Shown: positions 27,456 to 35,959 of the stretch, in pieces
Position numbering within the stretch: the first letter of the stretch is position 1
Layout of the letters: every line of letters begins with the position of its first letter
Source of the DNA: Bacteroidaceae bacterium
Lineage (GTDB): Bacteria > Bacteroidota > Bacteroidia > Bacteroidales > Bacteroidaceae
NCBI GenBank assembly: GCA_017560945.1
Contig: JAFZDY010000044.1
Span: 1-64,000 of the forward strand
DNA: 64,000 bases
Direction: 5' to 3'
Position numbers and translations under genes: made by a program
Notes under the pieces: generated by a model
Told to the model about the DNA's origin: nothing
The model's input: the letters and a program-made list of their open reading frames with translations, nothing else
Databases searched by the model: none

Positions 27456-28343
27456 ATGAAAAACATTAAGTATTTGCAGAAGTTGTTCTTTCTGTTTTTT
27501 ATGGGAGTTTCCCTAAGTTTTGTATGCGCTTGTGGTGATGATGAAGATTCGATTGAAGAACCTGATAAAGAGCAAACTACTCCTGACACAGATGAGGATT
27601 ATCAACCTAATGATAGTATTCCTTCTGTAGATGACCCTGTACTTCCAAATGATAGTATTCCATCTGTAGATGAACCTGTACTTCCCAAAGATAGTATTCC
27701 TTCTATAGATGAACCTGTTATACCCGATGACAATATTCCTAACGGTGAAAATGTTTTTGTAAATGGTTACGAGGCCGTTGATCTTGGTCTTTCCGTAAGA
27801 TGGGCGACTTGTAATGTTGGAGCCTCTTCTCCCGAAGAATATGGTGGTTATTATGCTTGGGGCGAGACTGAAGAAAAAAAAGACTATAATTGGTATACTT
27901 ACAAATGGTGCAAAAGCTCATATAATACAATTACTAAATATTGTACAAATAGTAGTTATGGCACTGTAGATAATAAAATTTTTCTTGAATCCGAAGATGA
28001 TGTTGCATATGTAAAATTAGGTGCCAATTGGCGTATGCCCACTTTTGATGAAATAAAAGAACTTATTGAGAAATGTTCATGGAAGTGGATTACATACAAA
28101 AAGGTGAATGGCCAACTCGTTACAGGTCCTAACGGTAATAGTATTTTTATACCCGCTTCTGGCTATCGGTATATTTCAAAATTTTATGAACGTGGTACGA
28201 GTTGTATGATTTGGACTGTATCTTTAAGGGAAGAGCATGACGATAATAGTGTACGTATTCTTAAATTTTATAGTGATAAGAGTTTAGGGTGGAGTTTTGA
28301 AAATCGTGATTACGGTTTAACCGTTCGTCCTGTTACTGAATAA
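27456..28343 (+). CDS. FISUMP-domain lipoprotein with tandem linker repeats
   Basis: A 295-residue lipoprotein. The signal ends at VCAC (lipidated Cys near residue 25). An acidic linker follows with three 13-residue repeats of NDSIPSVDDPVLP type. Residues about 105-295 are a FISUMP domain (Fibrobacter succinogenes major paralogous family, TIGR02145): VDLGLSVRWATCNVGA, GGYYAWGETEEK, WRMPTFDEIKELIEKC, FIPASGYR and LTVRPVTE. These are surface proteins of unknown role, common as paralogues in Bacteroidetes. The gene starts only 28 bases after the structured RNA. The linker probably holds the domain away from the membrane. Confidence 0.88.
   Translation: MKNIKYLQKLFFLFFMGVSLSFVCACGDDEDSIEEPDKEQTTPDTDEDYQPNDSIPSVDDPVLPNDSIPSVDEPVLPKDSIPSIDEPVIPDDNIPNGENVFVNGYEAVDLGLSVRWATCNVGASSPEEYGGYYAWGETEEKKDYNWYTYKWCKSSYNTITKYCTNSSYGTVDNKIFLESEDDVAYVKLGANWRMPTFDEIKELIEKCSWKWITYKKVNGQLVTGPNGNSIFIPASGYRYISKFYERGTSCMIWTVSLREEHDDNSVRILKFYSDKSLGWSFENRDYGLTVRPVTE
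27609..27725 (+). repeat. Three 39-bp in-frame tandem repeats
   Basis: Units at 27609-27647, 27648-27686 and 27687-27725 each encode 13 residues of the DSIPSVDEPVLP type; a partial fourth unit follows. The copies are nearly identical, so the number may vary between strains by slippage. Confidence 0.9.
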
Positions 28344-28370
28344 CGAAAGATATTCGATTTTTGATTTGTT

Positions 28371-28404
28371 AAGAGCTGGCTTTTACTGAGCCCGCTCTTT
28401 TTTT
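28371..28404 (+). terminator. Terminator of the FISUMP gene
   Basis: AAGAGC (28371-28376) with inner GGCT pairs with AGCC and GCTCTT (to 28399), followed by a T-run to 28404. Confidence 0.8.
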
Positions 28405-28533
28405 ATACAATTCATTCGTTGAGAGTGGGTCATTCAAACCTATCTTCCTCTTTAGTTAGATTACCATTCTCCTATTGCTATTTGTCTGAAGAGTTTTGCC
28501 TATTTCTCCGTACTAATTTAACTTAAAATTTAT

Positions 28534-28600
28534 AGTGTAGTGCGGCATTACACTCTACCGTAGTGCCGCATTACACTATTGTACAGTGCCGCACTACACT
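28534..28600. repeat. Three-copy palindromic repeat upstream of the HU-like gene
   Basis: GTGTAGTGCGGCATTACAC (28536-28554), GTAGTGCCGCATTACAC (28560-28576) and CAGTGCCGCACTACAC (28584-28599) recur every 22-23 bases. The outer copies form a perfect inverted repeat, AGTGTAGTGCGGCA (28534-28547) with TGCCGCACTACACT (28587-28600), flanked by AAATTTATA/TATAAATTT. The cluster ends 38 bases before the -7 element of the HU-like gene. The rest of the 327-base gap (28405-28533) shows nothing notable. Confidence 0.8.
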
Positions 28601-28613
28601 TTTTATAAATTTC

Positions 28614-28645
28614 TATTGCTGGATGGAAAAATAGCTATATCTTTG
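28614..28645 (+). promoter_or_regulatory. Promoter of the HU-like gene
   Basis: ATTG (28615-28618), 19 bases, then TATCTTTG (28638-28645), about 30 bases before the ATG at 28677. Confidence 0.65.
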
Positions 28646-28676
28646 CAGTAGTTTAACCAAACTTTGTTGATTGAAT

Positions 28677-29132
28677 ATGGGAAAAGAAATTGGTGATATA
28701 GATAAGGCTTCGTTTTCGTTAGAAATTGTCCGTCAGCCTGTACCTTTTAAAGATGAAGAGGTGATGTATTCCCTCCGAGTGAGTAAGCAATCCGTCATTT
28801 CGTTTGACAAGTTGGCTTATCGTGAAATGGCAGTGCGTGGTGTACGTCCTGCTATGGCTCGCATGGTGGCTGAGGAGTTGGGCGATGCCCTTCGCAAATG
28901 GCTTTCAGCCGGTCATGCTGTGAACATTGCTGGTGTGGGAACCTTGCGTCCTGTGATTAACAGCAAGGCACAAGCGTGTCCCTGTGATTGCTCGGTGGAT
29001 GACATCCGTCAAGCCAAGCTCCGTTTCTACCCTTCGTTGGAAATGAAAGAGATGTTTCGCGATGGTCATTATCACATTCGCAATCGTGAGGAGTTTCTTG
29101 CGAAATGGGAGCGGGAATGTAAAAAGAAATAA
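28677..29132 (+). CDS. HU-like DNA-binding protein
   Basis: A 151-residue protein of the Bacteroidetes HU-related family (TIGR01201 type), longer than classic HU (about 90 residues). The HU-like core is at about residues 40-110 (YREMAVRGVRPAMARMVAEELGDALRKWLSAGHAVNIAGVGTLRP is the segment; the dimerisation helices precede a turn at NIAGVGTL). The tail is basic and ends KWERECKKK. It probably binds DNA as a dimer. The ATG at 28677 is preferred over an in-frame TTG two codons earlier. It is a single gene with its own promoter and a very strong terminator; the upstream triple palindrome could be its operator. Confidence 0.85.
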   Translation: MGKEIGDIDKASFSLEIVRQPVPFKDEEVMYSLRVSKQSVISFDKLAYREMAVRGVRPAMARMVAEELGDALRKWLSAGHAVNIAGVGTLRPVINSKAQACPCDCSVDDIRQAKLRFYPSLEMKEMFRDGHYHIRNREEFLAKWERECKKK

Positions 29133-29193
29133 ATACAATACACCCCACTATGCGGATTTTAGTAATAGGTTGCATAGTGGGGTGTGTTGTATT
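29132..29193. terminator. Long hairpin between convergent genes
   Basis: AATACAATACACCCCACTAT begins a 22-base arm (29132-29153) that pairs with 29172-29193 with a single G-U. It overlaps the HU-like stop region and ends just before the TonB receptor stop at 29200, so it can serve both strands. Confidence 0.85.
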
Positions 29194-29199
29194 CTTTCC

Positions 29200-31617
29200 T
29201 TAAAACTCGCACAATACCCGTACATTGATTTGACGCGTAGTGAGGTAGTTGGGGATGGCTGATTGGTGATTGTTGACATCGGTAATCCAATAGTAGGAGT
29301 TGACGTTGTTGAAGTTGAAGAGGTTGAGTACGTCTGCTCCCAGCCATACGTTGCGGAAGTATTGGGCAAGGCCAGTGCGATACTCCCACTCCTCGTTGTT
29401 CAAGAGGCGGTAGGACATTCCTAAATCCACTCGCTTGTAAGCAGGTGCACGGAAGATGTGCGACTCGCGTCCACTATGTGGCGGGCCAAAGGGGAGGCCG
29501 TCGGCATAGTTCATGCGAAGGTTCATCTTCCAACGGTCGCTACCTGGAAAATAATCGGTGAAGAAGAGTGAGAGGTTAACCCGTTGGTCAGTAGGGCGGG
29601 GAAGCCATTGGCCGTTAATCTTTTCCTCGGTCTTCATGATGGAGCAGGTTATCCAGGAGTCGGTGCCTGGTACGAATTCGCCAAAGAGTTTCAGATCGAT
29701 ACCTGTCGCATAGCCATGCGCCATGTTTTTCCCATAATAATTGATGCGCACGTTGTCCACATTATAGGGGACGAGGTTGCTCAAGAGTTTGTAATACACT
29801 TCAGCCGTGAACTTGAAGTTTCTGTCCATCATACGAAATTTGTAATCACCTGCGAGGACGAAGTGGACGGAGCGTTGCGACTTGATGTCGCGATTGAGTG
29901 TCACTGTTGTTACTCGGCCTATGGTCGTGGTGTCGCGAAACTCTTTGTAAAAAGGGGCTTGATAATACAATCCTGTGGCAAAGCGGAAGGTAAAGTCTTC
30001 GTTGAAGGCTGGTATCATTCCTATGGAGGCGCGAGGGCTGACAATCAACTCCTTATTCCAATCCCAATAGGCCGCACGAATACCCCCATTCAGTGTCCAA
30101 AGGCCGATGGGTGAGGTCATGCGATAGGTGTCTTGCAGATAGAGGGCGTAGCGTAGGCTACTGATCTCTTGCTCGGGTAGGTTGAGGCTATATATCAATT
30201 CAAGTTTGTCCGCCTGATGGGGAAGGGAGTATCCGGCCGAATCGCGCATTTCCCATTCGCGCGAACGCTCTTTGAAAGTCTCCTTGCGTACCTCTGCACC
30301 CCATGCCAATCGGTGGCCGTTCAATAAGTCGTGGTGTCCCTTGAGTGCGTAGGTTTGCATGTGTCCGTTCAGGTAGTTGCGTGCATGCTCCATATAGGTG
30401 CCTACACCGAGGCTTTCGTTCTCACTCTCAGCATCCAACCAATATTCTCCAGTGATGTCGAAGGTTACCTCTTCCTTGGTGTGGAAGGCTGATGTCTGCA
30501 AACTGATGCTGTTGTGTGCATCGATGTGACGTGTCAAACTGAGTGCGCCAAACCACGTTTGGAAAAGGTCGCGCTCTTGTCCGTCGAAATAGACTTTGAA
30601 TGAACGTACATCGTTCATTGTGCCAAACTTCGTTTCTCTGTTTTCAGGGTTGAAGCGATACTTGTTTTGTGAAAAGTTTCCGATAAAACCAAGCTCCCAC
30701 CGTTTGTTGGGTGTCCAGTTGAGGCACGTTTGATAATCAGTAAAACTGGGGTTGTATTCTCCCTCGGTGTCCAAAGTGCCTACAAGAGCCTTGTTTGTCT
30801 TGTATCGGATGCTGTTCATCATGCTGAAGTGCTTGGTGGAGAATCCCACGTAGGCCCCTGCGCCAAGGAGGCTGGCTTGTGCCGTTGCTTCAAATTCCTT
30901 AGGCTTTTTGTAGGTAATGTCGAGTACTGAGGACATCTTGTCACCGTACTTTGCTTCGAATCCTCCTGAGGAGAAACCTATGCTCTCCACCATATCGGGG
31001 TTGATGAAACTTAGCCCCTCCTGTTGCCCTGAACGGACGAGTAGGGGACGATAGATTTCTATGCCGTTTACATAGACACTATTTTCATCGAAACTACCTC
31101 CACGCACGTTGTATTGCGAACTCAGTTCGTTGTGGCTACTGACTCCTGCTTGTGTGGCTATCAGCTCTTCCACGGCATTGCCAGTGGCCGTAGGCATCAG
31201 TTTGGCCTGTTCACTCTGTATGCGCACGTTTTGTCCTGTCTGACGGTGCATCTCGCGGATGGTCACCCCTTCGAGTGCGTAGCCAGCGGCGGGTAGTGTC
31301 ACGTTCAGAGTCACCTTGCCACGTGGATTGTACAAGGTGCGTTTGCGAGTTTCGTAACCTATCATGGAGAAGGTGATTGTCACAGTATCAGTACTTTGTA
31401 CTGTTAGTGAGTATTTTCCTTCGAGGTCGCTCACCGTGCCAATCATCTGCCCCTCGACCTTCACAGAGGCTATCTCCAAGGGCTGATGCTCGTCGTCGGT
31501 AATGGTGCCGCTGATGACGACGGTTCGTTCGTCATCATTCATTGTTTGTGCCCAAACACCTACAATGTGTGTAAATATAAAGAGAAGTGCGAGTGTCGCA
31601 CGCAATTTTATCTTCAT
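29200..31617 (-). CDS. TonB-dependent receptor with carboxypeptidase-regulatory-like domain
   Basis: An 805-residue outer-membrane receptor. A signal peptide to GVWAQ is followed by a carboxypeptidase D regulatory-like domain (about residues 30-110; ISGTITDDEHQPLEIASVKVEG). A plug domain follows (NAVEELIATQAGV, QYNVRGGSFDENSVYVNGIEIY, GFSSGGFEAKYGDKMSSVLDI) and then a beta-barrel ending in VRVLCEF. No SusD-like partner is adjacent, so it is not a clear glycan receptor; siderophore, vitamin or peptide uptake is equally possible. Start at 31617 is chosen because MKIKLRATLALLFIF opens the signal peptide; the upstream ATG at 31635 adds six residues. Confidence 0.88.
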   Translation of the reverse strand: MKIKLRATLALLFIFTHIVGVWAQTMNDDERTVVISGTITDDEHQPLEIASVKVEGQMIGTVSDLEGKYSLTVQSTDTVTITFSMIGYETRKRTLYNPRGKVTLNVTLPAAGYALEGVTIREMHRQTGQNVRIQSEQAKLMPTATGNAVEELIATQAGVSSHNELSSQYNVRGGSFDENSVYVNGIEIYRPLLVRSGQQEGLSFINPDMVESIGFSSGGFEAKYGDKMSSVLDITYKKPKEFEATAQASLLGAGAYVGFSTKHFSMMNSIRYKTNKALVGTLDTEGEYNPSFTDYQTCLNWTPNKRWELGFIGNFSQNKYRFNPENRETKFGTMNDVRSFKVYFDGQERDLFQTWFGALSLTRHIDAHNSISLQTSAFHTKEEVTFDITGEYWLDAESENESLGVGTYMEHARNYLNGHMQTYALKGHHDLLNGHRLAWGAEVRKETFKERSREWEMRDSAGYSLPHQADKLELIYSLNLPEQEISSLRYALYLQDTYRMTSPIGLWTLNGGIRAAYWDWNKELIVSPRASIGMIPAFNEDFTFRFATGLYYQAPFYKEFRDTTTIGRVTTVTLNRDIKSQRSVHFVLAGDYKFRMMDRNFKFTAEVYYKLLSNLVPYNVDNVRINYYGKNMAHGYATGIDLKLFGEFVPGTDSWITCSIMKTEEKINGQWLPRPTDQRVNLSLFFTDYFPGSDRWKMNLRMNYADGLPFGPPHSGRESHIFRAPAYKRVDLGMSYRLLNNEEWEYRTGLAQYFRNVWLGADVLNLFNFNNVNSYYWITDVNNHQSAIPNYLTTRQINVRVLCEF

Positions 31618-32002
31618 AAGTCTGTAGTATATCAATGACTATTAACGGAGTTTTTCGCATAAACGTATATTCGTGGCCTAAAAAAAGGATTTTATCCATT
31701 TCTCCTCTCGTTTTTTTGCTCTGCCTGAAAAATATTTTTCTCAGACATGGAAGAAAAATTTTCCGCGTCTGGAAGATTTTTAATGTTAATTCTGAGGTAA
31801 GTTAGAGAGAAAAAGTGGGAATGATTTGTGTGTGATTATTCAAATTGGCTATGAAAAGAATCGATTTTACCCTTTTGTGAAGTTCGAATACCTATTATTG
31901 CAAAATAATGTATATATTTGCACTGATTTAACAAAACGATGCACGACGAGAAAGTTTTCGAATCGTGTTTCTATGTTTAACTTAACAAATATTAAATTAA
32001 TT
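31618..32002. promoter_or_regulatory. Divergent intergenic region with a -7 element
   Basis: This 385-base gap separates the TonB receptor and the porin-like gene. TATATTTG at 31913-31920 fits a -7 element for the porin gene, leaving a leader of about 75 bases; no good -33 element was found. For the receptor only a weak TACGTTTA is seen on the minus strand. The rest is A/T-rich with no gene. Confidence 0.45.
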
Positions 32003-32536
32003 ATGAAAAAGATTTTTTTGACATTGATGGTGATGGTTGCATCTGTAGCTGCTAATGCTCAAATATGGGTAGGTGGTTCACTTGGTTTTTGGACAAATGG
32101 TGATGCTGAAGGGTCACAGACAAAGACTACTTTTGAGATTGCTCCTGAAGTAGGTTATGACCTCTCTGAAGATTGGTCTATCGCTCTTGGATTGGGTTAT
32201 GCTTCTGCCAAGCCTGAGGATGGTGATGCTACAAATACATTGTATGTAACTCCTTATGCTCGTTATAACGTGTTGAAATCTGGTAATTTCAAACTCTTCT
32301 TGGATGGAGCTGTTGAAATTGGTTCTATAGACAATGGTGATAACAGCTACTCTGCATGGGGAGTTGGAATCAAACCCGGTGTGGCTTATTCTTTGAATGA
32401 GAAATTCAGCCTTGTTGCTCACATGGGTTTCTTGGGATATCAGGATGCTGATGATGAACTCTCAGGACTGATTCAAAAGGGCTTTGGTTTCAACTTCTCT
32501 AACAATTTGTCATTCGGTGTTTACTATGCATTCTAA
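32003..32536 (+). CDS. Small outer-membrane beta-barrel protein
   Basis: A 177-residue protein with a signal peptide (MKKIFLTLMVMVASVAANAQ) and eight or so amphipathic strands (for example IWVGGSLGFWTN, TLYVTPYARYNVL, AWGVGIKPGVAYSL). It ends in a terminal phenylalanine, YYAF, typical for assembly by the BAM complex. It fits the OmpA-like/porin barrel family (PF13505 type). Function is unknown; such small barrels are often abundant structural proteins. The open frame extends 59 codons upstream, but the signal peptide marks 32003 as the start. A hairpin terminator follows. Confidence 0.85.
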   Translation: MKKIFLTLMVMVASVAANAQIWVGGSLGFWTNGDAEGSQTKTTFEIAPEVGYDLSEDWSIALGLGYASAKPEDGDATNTLYVTPYARYNVLKSGNFKLFLDGAVEIGSIDNGDNSYSAWGVGIKPGVAYSLNEKFSLVAHMGFLGYQDADDELSGLIQKGFGFNFSNNLSFGVYYAF

Positions 32537-32556
32537 ACAATAGTATTATATGCGGA

Positions 32557-32589
32557 AAAGGCCGTACTTCATTGAGAAGTGCGGCCTTT
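32557..32589 (+). terminator. Terminator of the porin-like gene
   Basis: AAAGGCCGTACTTC (32557-32570) pairs with GAAGTGCGGCCTTT (32576-32589) with one G-U, followed by a weak T-rich stretch. Confidence 0.7.
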
Positions 32590-32621
32590 CTTGTTTTCTT
32601 TCGGTGAAAAACCTTTAAAAC

Positions 32622-32653
32622 TTTGTCAGTGTGGTAGATTATTTCTATCTTTG
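32622..32653 (+). promoter_or_regulatory. Promoter of the nitroreductase gene
   Basis: TTTG (32622-32625), 20 bases, then TATCTTTG (32646-32653): a full consensus promoter. Confidence 0.75.
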
Positions 32654-32697
32654 CATCTCTGCCTACGATTGGAATGGGAATAGAAAGAAAAAGATAT

Positions 32698-33225
32698 ATG
32701 GAAAATTTCAGTGAATTGATACGTTTGCGTCGTAGTACGCGCAAGTTTACCGAGGAGGAGTTGACACAGGAACAGGTGGAGATGCTCCTTCGTGCCGCAT
32801 TGATGTCTCCCTCGAGCAAGCGGACGAACGGATGGCAATTTGTGGTGGTGGATGACAAGGAAATGCTTCAGAAACTATCGCAATGCAAGGAGGCTGGTGC
32901 AGGATTTATGGCCGGTGCCCCGTTGGCCATCGTAGTGATGGCCGATCCTATGGTGAGCGATGTGTGGATTGAGGATGCTTCGGTGGCTTCGTTGATGATT
33001 CAGTTGCAAGCCGAGGACTTAGGCTTGGGAAGTTGTTGGGTGCAGGTGCGCGAACGCTTCACCGCCGATGGTGTGTCGGCCAACGAGGTGGTGCACGAAT
33101 TGCTTGACATCCCTCTTCAACTTCAGGTGCTCTCCATCATTGCCGTAGGACATAAGGCGCAGGAGCGCAAGCCTTTCGATGAGGAGAATTTGCAATGGGA
33201 AAAGGTGCATATCAATAAGTATTAA
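32698..33225 (+). CDS. Nitroreductase family flavoprotein
   Basis: A 175-residue FMN-dependent oxidoreductase. The FMN phosphate site is LIRLRRSTRKFTEEEL near the N-terminus, with MSPSSKRTNGWQFVVVDD and later GLGSCWVQVRERF and LSIIAVGHKAQERKPF. It is short for the family but has all main segments. It reduces nitro or quinone-type compounds using NAD(P)H; the natural substrate is unknown. The ATG at 32698 is preferred (similarity begins MENFSELI), although ATG 32674 is also in frame and closer to the promoter. Confidence 0.87.
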   Translation: MENFSELIRLRRSTRKFTEEELTQEQVEMLLRAALMSPSSKRTNGWQFVVVDDKEMLQKLSQCKEAGAGFMAGAPLAIVVMADPMVSDVWIEDASVASLMIQLQAEDLGLGSCWVQVRERFTADGVSANEVVHELLDIPLQLQVLSIIAVGHKAQERKPFDEENLQWEKVHINKY

Positions 33226-33246
33226 AAGGACTTACAAAGTCAGGTA

Positions 33247-33290
33247 TTCCTTCTCTTCCCTCATGTCCCTCCTTAGGGAAGGTAGGAGGA
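33247..33290. repeat. Single C/G-rich dispersed repeat
   Basis: CCCTCATGTCCCTCCTTAGG followed by GAAGGTAGGAGG forms a small hairpin and resembles the repeats at 24571-24759 and 39354-39466. It fills the gap before the DUF2520 gene. Confidence 0.5.
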
Positions 33291-33305
33291 TGGATTCTCT
33301 TACAT

Positions 33306-34082
33306 ATGAAGATAAGTTTAATCGGAGCAGGAAACCTTGCCACTAACCTTGGACGTGCACTTGTGGACGCTGGACACGTGGTTTGTCAAGTGTATAGTCG
33401 TACTCAAGCATCGGCCGATGCGTTGGCCGAGAAGTTGGGGTGTAGGGGAGTCAGCAATTTGGACGAGGTGGTGACCGATGCTCAACTCTACATTGTTGCG
33501 CTCAAGGACTCTGCATTGTCCGAAGTGTTGCCCGAGTTGATACGAGGCAGAAATTATGCCTTGTGGGTTCATACGGCGGGTAGTGTGTCTATGCCCATTT
33601 GGGAAGAATATGGATTGAAACACTATGGTGTCTTCTATCCTATGCAGACCTTTAGCAAGGCACGTGAGGTAGATTTTGCGGAGATACCCTTCTTCCTCGA
33701 GGCATCGGGGAAAATGGAGATGGATATATTGAAGAATGTAGCCTCGTCCGTGAGTCGTCGTGTGTACGAGGCAGACTCTGAACAACGCAGATACCTGCAC
33801 CTTTCGGCCGTATTTGCCTGCAATTTTACCAATGCCATGTATGCGGCCTCCGCACGATTGTTGGAGGAGCATGGCCTCTCATTTGAAGTGATGCTTCCGC
33901 TCATTGACGAGACGGCTCGCAAGGCTCACACCCTTCATCCTACAGAGGCCCAGACAGGCCCTGCCGTTCGCTACGATAGAAATGTGATAGACAAACATTT
34001 AACTATGCTTGACGAGCACCCGCTTTATAAGGAATTATATGAGTTGACAAGCAGAATTATTCACGATGCAAAAAGTATATAA
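33306..34082 (+). CDS. Rossmann-fold DUF2520 protein
   Basis: A 258-residue protein. The N-terminus MKISLIGAGNLATNLGRALVDAGH is a GxGxxA-type dinucleotide site similar to F420/NADP oxidoreductases. VALKDSALSEVLPEL follows, and a helical C-terminal DUF2520 domain (about residues 125-255; HLSAVFACNFTNAMYAAS, LIDETARKA, GPAVRYDRNVIDKHL). Similar to dehydrogenases acting on small acids, but the reaction is unknown. It is the first gene of a group with kdsC-like and maf genes, with short gaps (36 and 27 bases), so they are likely co-transcribed. Confidence 0.87.
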   Translation: MKISLIGAGNLATNLGRALVDAGHVVCQVYSRTQASADALAEKLGCRGVSNLDEVVTDAQLYIVALKDSALSEVLPELIRGRNYALWVHTAGSVSMPIWEEYGLKHYGVFYPMQTFSKAREVDFAEIPFFLEASGKMEMDILKNVASSVSRRVYEADSEQRRYLHLSAVFACNFTNAMYAASARLLEEHGLSFEVMLPLIDETARKAHTLHPTEAQTGPAVRYDRNVIDKHLTMLDEHPLYKELYELTSRIIHDAKSI

Positions 34083-34118
34083 ATTGTACATTGCAAATAG
34101 TAAATTGTACTTGAACTT

Positions 34119-34637
34119 ATGATAAACTACGATTTGACAAAAATACGAGCCATCATATTCGATGTGGATGGTGTACTCAGTGCTGAAACCATCACCCTTG
34201 CCGCCAATGGAGACCCCATGCGTACGGCCAACATAAAGGACGGCTATGCACTACAATTAGCGGTTAAGAAAGGGTTGATAGTGGCTATCATCACTGGTGG
34301 AAAGACTGAAGCCATCCGAGTGCGATACGAAGGACTTGGCTTGAAGGACGTCTTCCTTGGATGCTCCATTAAATTGAAAGAGTATAACCACTTGATGGAG
34401 AAGTATAATCTTCTCCCCAATGAGGTAATGTATATGGGAGACGATATACCTGATTATGAGGTGATGAAACTATGTGGTTGCCCTGTGTGTCCTGCCGATG
34501 CCGCACCCGAGATTAAGGCTATTTCTACCTACATTTCCCATCGAAATGGAGGATATGGATGTGGTCGCGATGTCATCGAACAGGTGTTGAAGGCACAAGG
34601 AAAATGGATGGATGGAAACGAGGCTTTTGGATGGTGA
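34119..34637 (+). CDS. HAD phosphatase, KdsC-like
   Basis: A 172-residue HAD-superfamily phosphatase without a cap domain, the size and layout of KdsC (3-deoxy-manno-octulosonate 8-phosphate phosphatase, for lipopolysaccharide core). Motif I is [10 protein letters not shown], motif II lies in IITGGKT, and the acidic motif IV in [13 protein letters not shown]. KdsC-type [13 protein letters not shown] closes the protein. It probably forms a tetramer, as the family does. Other sugar acid phosphates are possible. The gene lies between the DUF2520 and maf genes. Confidence 0.87.
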   Translation: MINYDLTKIRAIIFDVDGVLSAETITLAANGDPMRTANIKDGYALQLAVKKGLIVAIITGGKTEAIRVRYEGLGLKDVFLGCSIKLKEYNHLMEKYNLLPNEVMYMGDDIPDYEVMKLCGCPVCPADAAPEIKAISTYISHRNGGYGCGRDVIEQVLKAQGKWMDGNEAFGW

Positions 34638-34664
34638 ATATAGTAATCAATAACTCTTGCTATT

Positions 34665-35243
34665 ATGCTGAACTTGAATTACCACATTATACTTGCAAGT
34701 AACTCGCCACGTCGAAAGGAGTTGTTGACAGGCTTAGGACTTGAATACGAGGTGCGCACCCTTCCTGGTATTGATGAGTCGTATCCTGAAACATTGCAGG
34801 GTGAAGAGATTCCTATCTATATCTCTTCTCAAAAGGCATCTGCTTATTTAAATACACTGAAGGATAGTGAGTTGCTGATTACGGCTGATACCATTGTATG
34901 GCTCGATGGACGAGTGCTTGGGAAACCCGCTAACGAGGAAGAGGCTTGTCAAATGCTACGTGACCTTTCGGGGCATACACATCAGGTGATAACGGGTGTA
35001 ACTTTGGCTACTACCTCTTTTCAGAGAAGTTTTGCTTCTGTGTCACAAGTGACCTTCGCTACACTCTCTGAAGAAGAAATCAAATACTATGTAAGCCATT
35101 ATCGTCCAATGGATAAGGCAGGCTCATACGGCGTGCAAGAGTGGATAGGCTTTATAGGGGTTGAGCGCATTGAGGGTTCTTACTTTAATGTGATGGGATT
35201 GCCAGTGCAAAGGCTTTACAAAGAATTAAAGGCTCTTCAATAA
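34665..35243 (+). CDS. maf: Maf family nucleotide pyrophosphatase
   Basis: A 192-residue protein of the Maf/HAM1-like family, which breaks down nucleoside triphosphates, often dTTP/UTP or modified nucleotides. The signature is ILASNSPRRKELLTGLG near the N-terminus, with ITADTIVWLDGRVLGKP, the SGHTHQVITGV motif and KAGSYGVQEW. The C-terminus overlaps the 3' end of the opposite-strand phosphatase gene by 18 bases. Confidence 0.94.
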   Translation: MLNLNYHIILASNSPRRKELLTGLGLEYEVRTLPGIDESYPETLQGEEIPIYISSQKASAYLNTLKDSELLITADTIVWLDGRVLGKPANEEEACQMLRDLSGHTHQVITGVTLATTSFQRSFASVSQVTFATLSEEEIKYYVSHYRPMDKAGSYGVQEWIGFIGVERIEGSYFNVMGLPVQRLYKELKALQ

Positions 35244-35690
35244 TCCCTCGCACGCATCTTCCAAGATGTCAAGCACATTTTCGAATCCTGAAGCACCGCC
35301 ATAGTATGGGTCAGGCACATGGTCAGCTACGATGTGTTGTAAATAATCGGCCATGCGTACGATTTTCTTTTCTTCTTCCACACCAGGTGCACGTTGACGC
35401 AAGTCATCTACGTTGCGCTCGTCCATGGCCACTATAAGGTCAAAGTTGTAAAAATCTTCCGTCCGTATAGGACGCGAGCGGTGGGTGAGATTGTAACCCC
35501 TTCGAGAGGCGTGCATTCTCATGCGACTATCAGGTAATTCGCCTTGATGATAGCTCAGTATACCTGCCGAATCAAGTATAAACTCTCGTTCGCGTCCCTC
35601 GCGAATGACCAATTGACGCATTACCTCCTCTGCCGTACACGAGCGACAGATATTGCCAAGGCATATAAAAAGTATTTTTTTCTTTTCCAT
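35226..35690 (-). CDS. Low-molecular-weight protein tyrosine phosphatase
   Basis: A 154-residue LMW-PTP. The phosphate loop near the N-terminus is CLGNICRS (CX5R), with catalytic general acid in VPDPYYGGASGFENVLDILEDAC. The residue after CRS is Cys rather than the usual Pro. In many Bacteroidetes such enzymes act on tyrosine kinases of the polysaccharide system, but no kinase lies here. The start at 35690 follows the family (MEKKKILFICLGN); a longer open frame upstream has no similarity. It is convergent with, and overlaps, maf by 18 bases. Confidence 0.9.
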   Translation of the reverse strand: MEKKKILFICLGNICRSCTAEEVMRQLVIREGREREFILDSAGILSYHQGELPDSRMRMHASRRGYNLTHRSRPIRTEDFYNFDLIVAMDERNVDDLRQRAPGVEEEKKIVRMADYLQHIVADHVPDPYYGGASGFENVLDILEDACEGLLKSL

Positions 35691-35839
35691 TGTGAATATT
35701 TTACGCAAATGTACGATAGATATTTTACTTGGGCAAAATAATAGTTTGTTTTTTGGGATACATTGACACATAATTCTTAAGGGCAATTTACAAATGATAG
35801 CAATTGAAGGAGAGGTTTGGGGAATCACGATTGAATTTA

Positions 35840-35871
35840 TTTGGCTGATTCACTTTTTCTTCGTATTTTTG
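35840..35871 (+). promoter_or_regulatory. Promoter of ffh
   Basis: TTTG (35840-35843), 20 bases, then TATTTTTG (35864-35871), giving a leader of about 80 bases before the ATG at 35960. Confidence 0.72.
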
Positions 35872-35959
35872 CGCCCTCAATTACATACGTAATATAATAA
35901 GGTGGAAAATCCATCGTGGAAGTTAGAAAAAAGTAATAAAAATATAGAATAGAAACAAT

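Noticed and set aside
27248..27469. Open frame of 73 residues across the structured RNA
   Set aside because: It has no similarity to known proteins and runs through the stems of the folded RNA; the reading frame is probably chance.
28534..28600. Small CRISPR array
   Set aside because: The three repeats have only about 5-8 bases between them, are partly inverted, and no cas gene is near.
29200..31617. SusC-like glycan receptor
   Set aside because: It is shorter than usual SusC proteins and has no SusD neighbour or glycan enzymes beside it.
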